This document shows positions 8,714-10,700 of a DNA stretch of 10,700 nt, in pieces. Both the position numbers and the translations under genes were made by a program. The stretch is from a bacterium HR39 (lineage in GTDB: Bacteria > Pseudomonadota > Alphaproteobacteria > Geminicoccales > Geminicoccaceae), in assembly GCA_002898955.1 (NCBI GenBank), contig BEIP01000012.1, positions 1-10,700 on the forward strand, read 5' to 3'. Under the pieces are notes generated by a model that saw nothing but the letters and a program-made list of their open reading frames with translations, made no database searches and was not told where the DNA came from. How positions within the stretch are numbered: position 1 is the stretch's first letter; every line of letters starts with the position of its first letter.

Positions 8714-10700
8714 ATGGCCCAGCACGACGCCGTCAAGCGCATCCGCAAGAGCTTCGGGCGCATCCCCGAGATCGCGACGATGCCCAACCTCATCGAGGTG
8801 CAGCGTCGCTCCTACGACCGTTTCCTGCAGCGCGACGTGCCGCCGGAGAAGCGCGAGCGGGTCGGCCTCCAGGAGGTCTTCCGCTCGGTCTTCCCCATCC
8901 GGGACTTCAACGAGCGCGCCGAGCTCGACTTCCGCTGGTACGAGCTCGAGGAGCCGAAGTACGACGTGGAGGAGTGCCTGCAGCGCGGCCTCACCTACGC
9001 CGCCCCGCTGCGCGTGGCGCTGCGCCTCATCGTCTGGGACGTGGACGAGGAGACCGGCAACCGCAGCGTCCGCGACATCAAGGAACAGCAGGTGTATCTC
9101 GGCGACATCCCGCTGATGACGGAGAACGGCACCTTCGTCGTCAACGGGACGGAACGCGTCATCGTCTCGCAGATGCACCGCTCGCCGGGCGTCTTCTTCG
9201 ACCACGACAAGGGCAAGACGCACTCCTCCGGCAAGCTGCTGTACTCGGCGCGCGTCATCCCCTACCGTGGTTCCTGGCTCGACATCGAGTTCGACGCCAA
9301 GGACGTCATCTACGCGCGCATCGACCGCAAGCGCAAGATCCCGGTCACGACCCTGCTCATGGCCCTCGGGATGGATCCCGAGGAGATCCTCCACACCTAC
9401 TACGACGAGATCGTGCTGCGCCGCGCCGGGCAGGGCTGGCGCATGCCCTTCCGCCCCGAGCGCCTGCAGGGCACCAAGCTCACCTTCGACCTGGTGGACA
9501 CCGAGACCGGCGAGACGCTGGTCGAGGCCGGCACCAAGCTGACCGCCCGCATGGTGCGCAGGCTCAGGGAGCGCGGCGTCAGGGAGCTGTTCGTGAGCTC
9601 CGAGGAGCTGGTGGGCCGCTTCGCCGCGCGCGACGTGATCGACGAGCAGACCGGCCTCGTCTACGTGGAGGCGGGCGACGAGCTCACCGCGCCGGCCCTC
9701 GAGCGGCTGCTCGAGGCGGGCGTGAAGGAGCTGCCGATCCTCGACATCGACTACATCCACGTCCACCCCTACGTCCGCAACACGCTGGCGCTCGACAAGT
9801 GCCGCTCGCGCGAGGACGCCCTGCTCGAGATCTACCGGGTGCTGCGTCCCGGCGAGCCGCCGACCCTCGAGACGGCCGAGCAGCTGTTCCACGGGCTGTT
9901 CTTCGACCGGGAGCGCTACGACCTCTCGCCGGTCGGCCGCGTCAAGATCAACATGCGGCTCGGCTTCGAGGACGTGCCGGACGACGTGCGGGTGCTGCGC
10001 CGCGAGGACATCGTCGAGACCGTCCGCAAGCTGATCGAGGTGAAGGACGGTCACGACCAGGTCGACGACATCGACCATCGCGGCAACCGGCGCGTGCGCT
10101 CCGTGGGCGAGCTCATGGAGAACCAGTTCCGCATCGGCCTGCTGCGCATGGAGCGGGCCGTCAAGGAGCGCATGAGCCAGGTCGAGATCGACGCCGCCAT
10201 GCCGAACGACCTGATCAACGCCAAGCCGGTGGCGGCGGCGGTGCGCGAGTTCTTCGGGAGCTCGCAGCTCAGCCAGTTCATGGACCAGACCAACCCGCTC
10301 GCCGAGATCACCCACAAGCGCCGCCTGTCGGCGCTGGGACCGGGGGGACTGACCCGCGAGCGGGCCGGTTTCGAGGTGCGCGACGTCCACCCGACCCACT
10401 ACGGGCGGATCTGTCCCATCGAGACGCCGGAAGGCCCCAACATCGGCCTCATCAACAGCCTCGCCACCTACGCGCGCATCAACAAGTACGGCTTCATCGA
10501 GACGCCCTACCGGCGCGTCGTGGACGGCCGGGTGACCGACGAGGTGGTCTACCTCTCGGCCAGGGAGGAGGGGCGCTATACCATCGCCCAGGCCAATTCG
10601 CGGGTCGACGCCGAGGGCCGGCTGGTCGAGGAGCTGGTGAGCTGCCGGCAGAACGGCGAGTTCGTCCTGGTGCCGCCGGAGCAGGTGGACCTCGTCGACG
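8714..10700 (+). CDS. rpoB: DNA-directed RNA polymerase beta subunit, N-terminal 662 residues, cut by window end
   Basis: Catalytic-core subunit of RNA polymerase. The frame is open to the window end, so only about half of the usual ~1,350-1,400 aa is seen. The start [38 protein letters not shown] is alphaproteobacteria-like. ATG 8714 is the only start available near AGGAG (8697-8701), which has a rather long 12-nt spacing. The rifampicin region is complete: [38 protein letters not shown] begins at residue 516. Gln521, Asp524, His534 and Ser539 correspond to E. coli 513, 516, 526 and 531 and are wild type. [15 protein letters not shown] is at 568-582. A Thr replaces the E. coli Asn518, as in many alphaproteobacteria. 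rpoC is expected just beyond the window. Confidence 0.98.
   Translation, partial: MAQHDAVKRIRKSFGRIPEIATMPNLIEVQRRSYDRFLQRDVPPEKRERVGLQEVFRSVFPIRDFNERAELDFRWYELEEPKYDVEECLQRGLTYAAPLRVALRLIVWDVDEETGNRSVRDIKEQQVYLGDIPLMTENGTFVVNGTERVIVSQMHRSPGVFFDHDKGKTHSSGKLLYSARVIPYRGSWLDIEFDAKDVIYARIDRKRKIPVTTLLMALGMDPEEILHTYYDEIVLRRAGQGWRMPFRPERLQGTKLTFDLVDTETGETLVEAGTKLTARMVRRLRERGVRELFVSSEELVGRFAARDVIDEQTGLVYVEAGDELTAPALERLLEAGVKELPILDIDYIHVHPYVRNTLALDKCRSREDALLEIYRVLRPGEPPTLETAEQLFHGLFFDRERYDLSPVGRVKINMRLGFEDVPDDVRVLRREDIVETVRKLIEVKDGHDQVDDIDHRGNRRVRSVGELMENQFRIGLLRMERAVKERMSQVEIDAAMPNDLINAKPVAAAVREFFGSSQLSQFMDQTNPLAEITHKRRLSALGPGGLTRERAGFEVRDVHPTHYGRICPIETPEGPNIGLINSLATYARINKYGFIETPYRRVVDGRVTDEVVYLSAREEGRYTIAQANSRVDAEGRLVEELVSCRQNGEFVLVPPEQVDLVD

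Noticed and set aside
7820..10399. 859-codon open frame on the minus strand across rplJ, rplL and rpoB
   Set aside because: It spans three well-recognised plus-strand genes and their structured spacers and has the biased composition of an antisense shadow.

Overview
This 10.7 kb window is a very GC-rich bacterial chromosome segment that I read as alphaproteobacterial. The evidence is the rpoB rifampicin-cluster variant DQTNPL, the N-termini of RpoB, L7/L12 and L10, and a DnaE1-type N-terminus. Almost everything is core information-processing machinery. I see no mobile element, CRISPR array, phage gene or accessory defence system.

Left edge (1-603, minus strand): a small TFIIB-type zinc-ribbon protein is followed 12 nt later by the 5' end of dnaE, the DNA polymerase III alpha subunit. 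dnaE starts with GTG and runs off the window. A 392-nt divergent spacer (604-995) holds a 9-bp palindrome, a good sigma70-type promoter (TTGACG-N17-TACAAG) and a leader hairpin.

Centre and right (996-10700, plus strand): the str genes rpsL-rpsG-fusA-tuf are followed directly by tRNA-Trp(CCA)-secE-nusG-rplK-rplA-rplJ-rplL-rpoB; rpoB is cut by the window end. These genes make ribosomal proteins, elongation factors G and Tu, the SecE subunit of the preprotein translocase, antitermination factor NusG and RNA polymerase beta. Spacing is tight within the rpsL-rpsG-fusA-tuf, secE-nusG and rplK-rplA groups. The tuf-tRNA, nusG-rplK, rplA-rplJ and rplL-rpoB spacers are rich in stem-loops, as expected for leader regulation, processing or attenuation.

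The most notable point is gene order. In most proteobacteria tufB-trnW-secE-nusG-rplKAJL-rpoBC lies upstream of rpsL-rpsG-fusA-tufA. Here the two halves are circularly permuted and joined through one tuf gene, as expected from recombination between two tuf copies. The tuf body also uses Ala and Thr codons differently from its last ~100 nt and from neighbouring genes. Other observations are loss of the HxH metal-binding pair in the DnaE PHP domain, four consecutive hairpins between rplL and rpoB, and a shared ~33-bp element at the two best candidate promoters.
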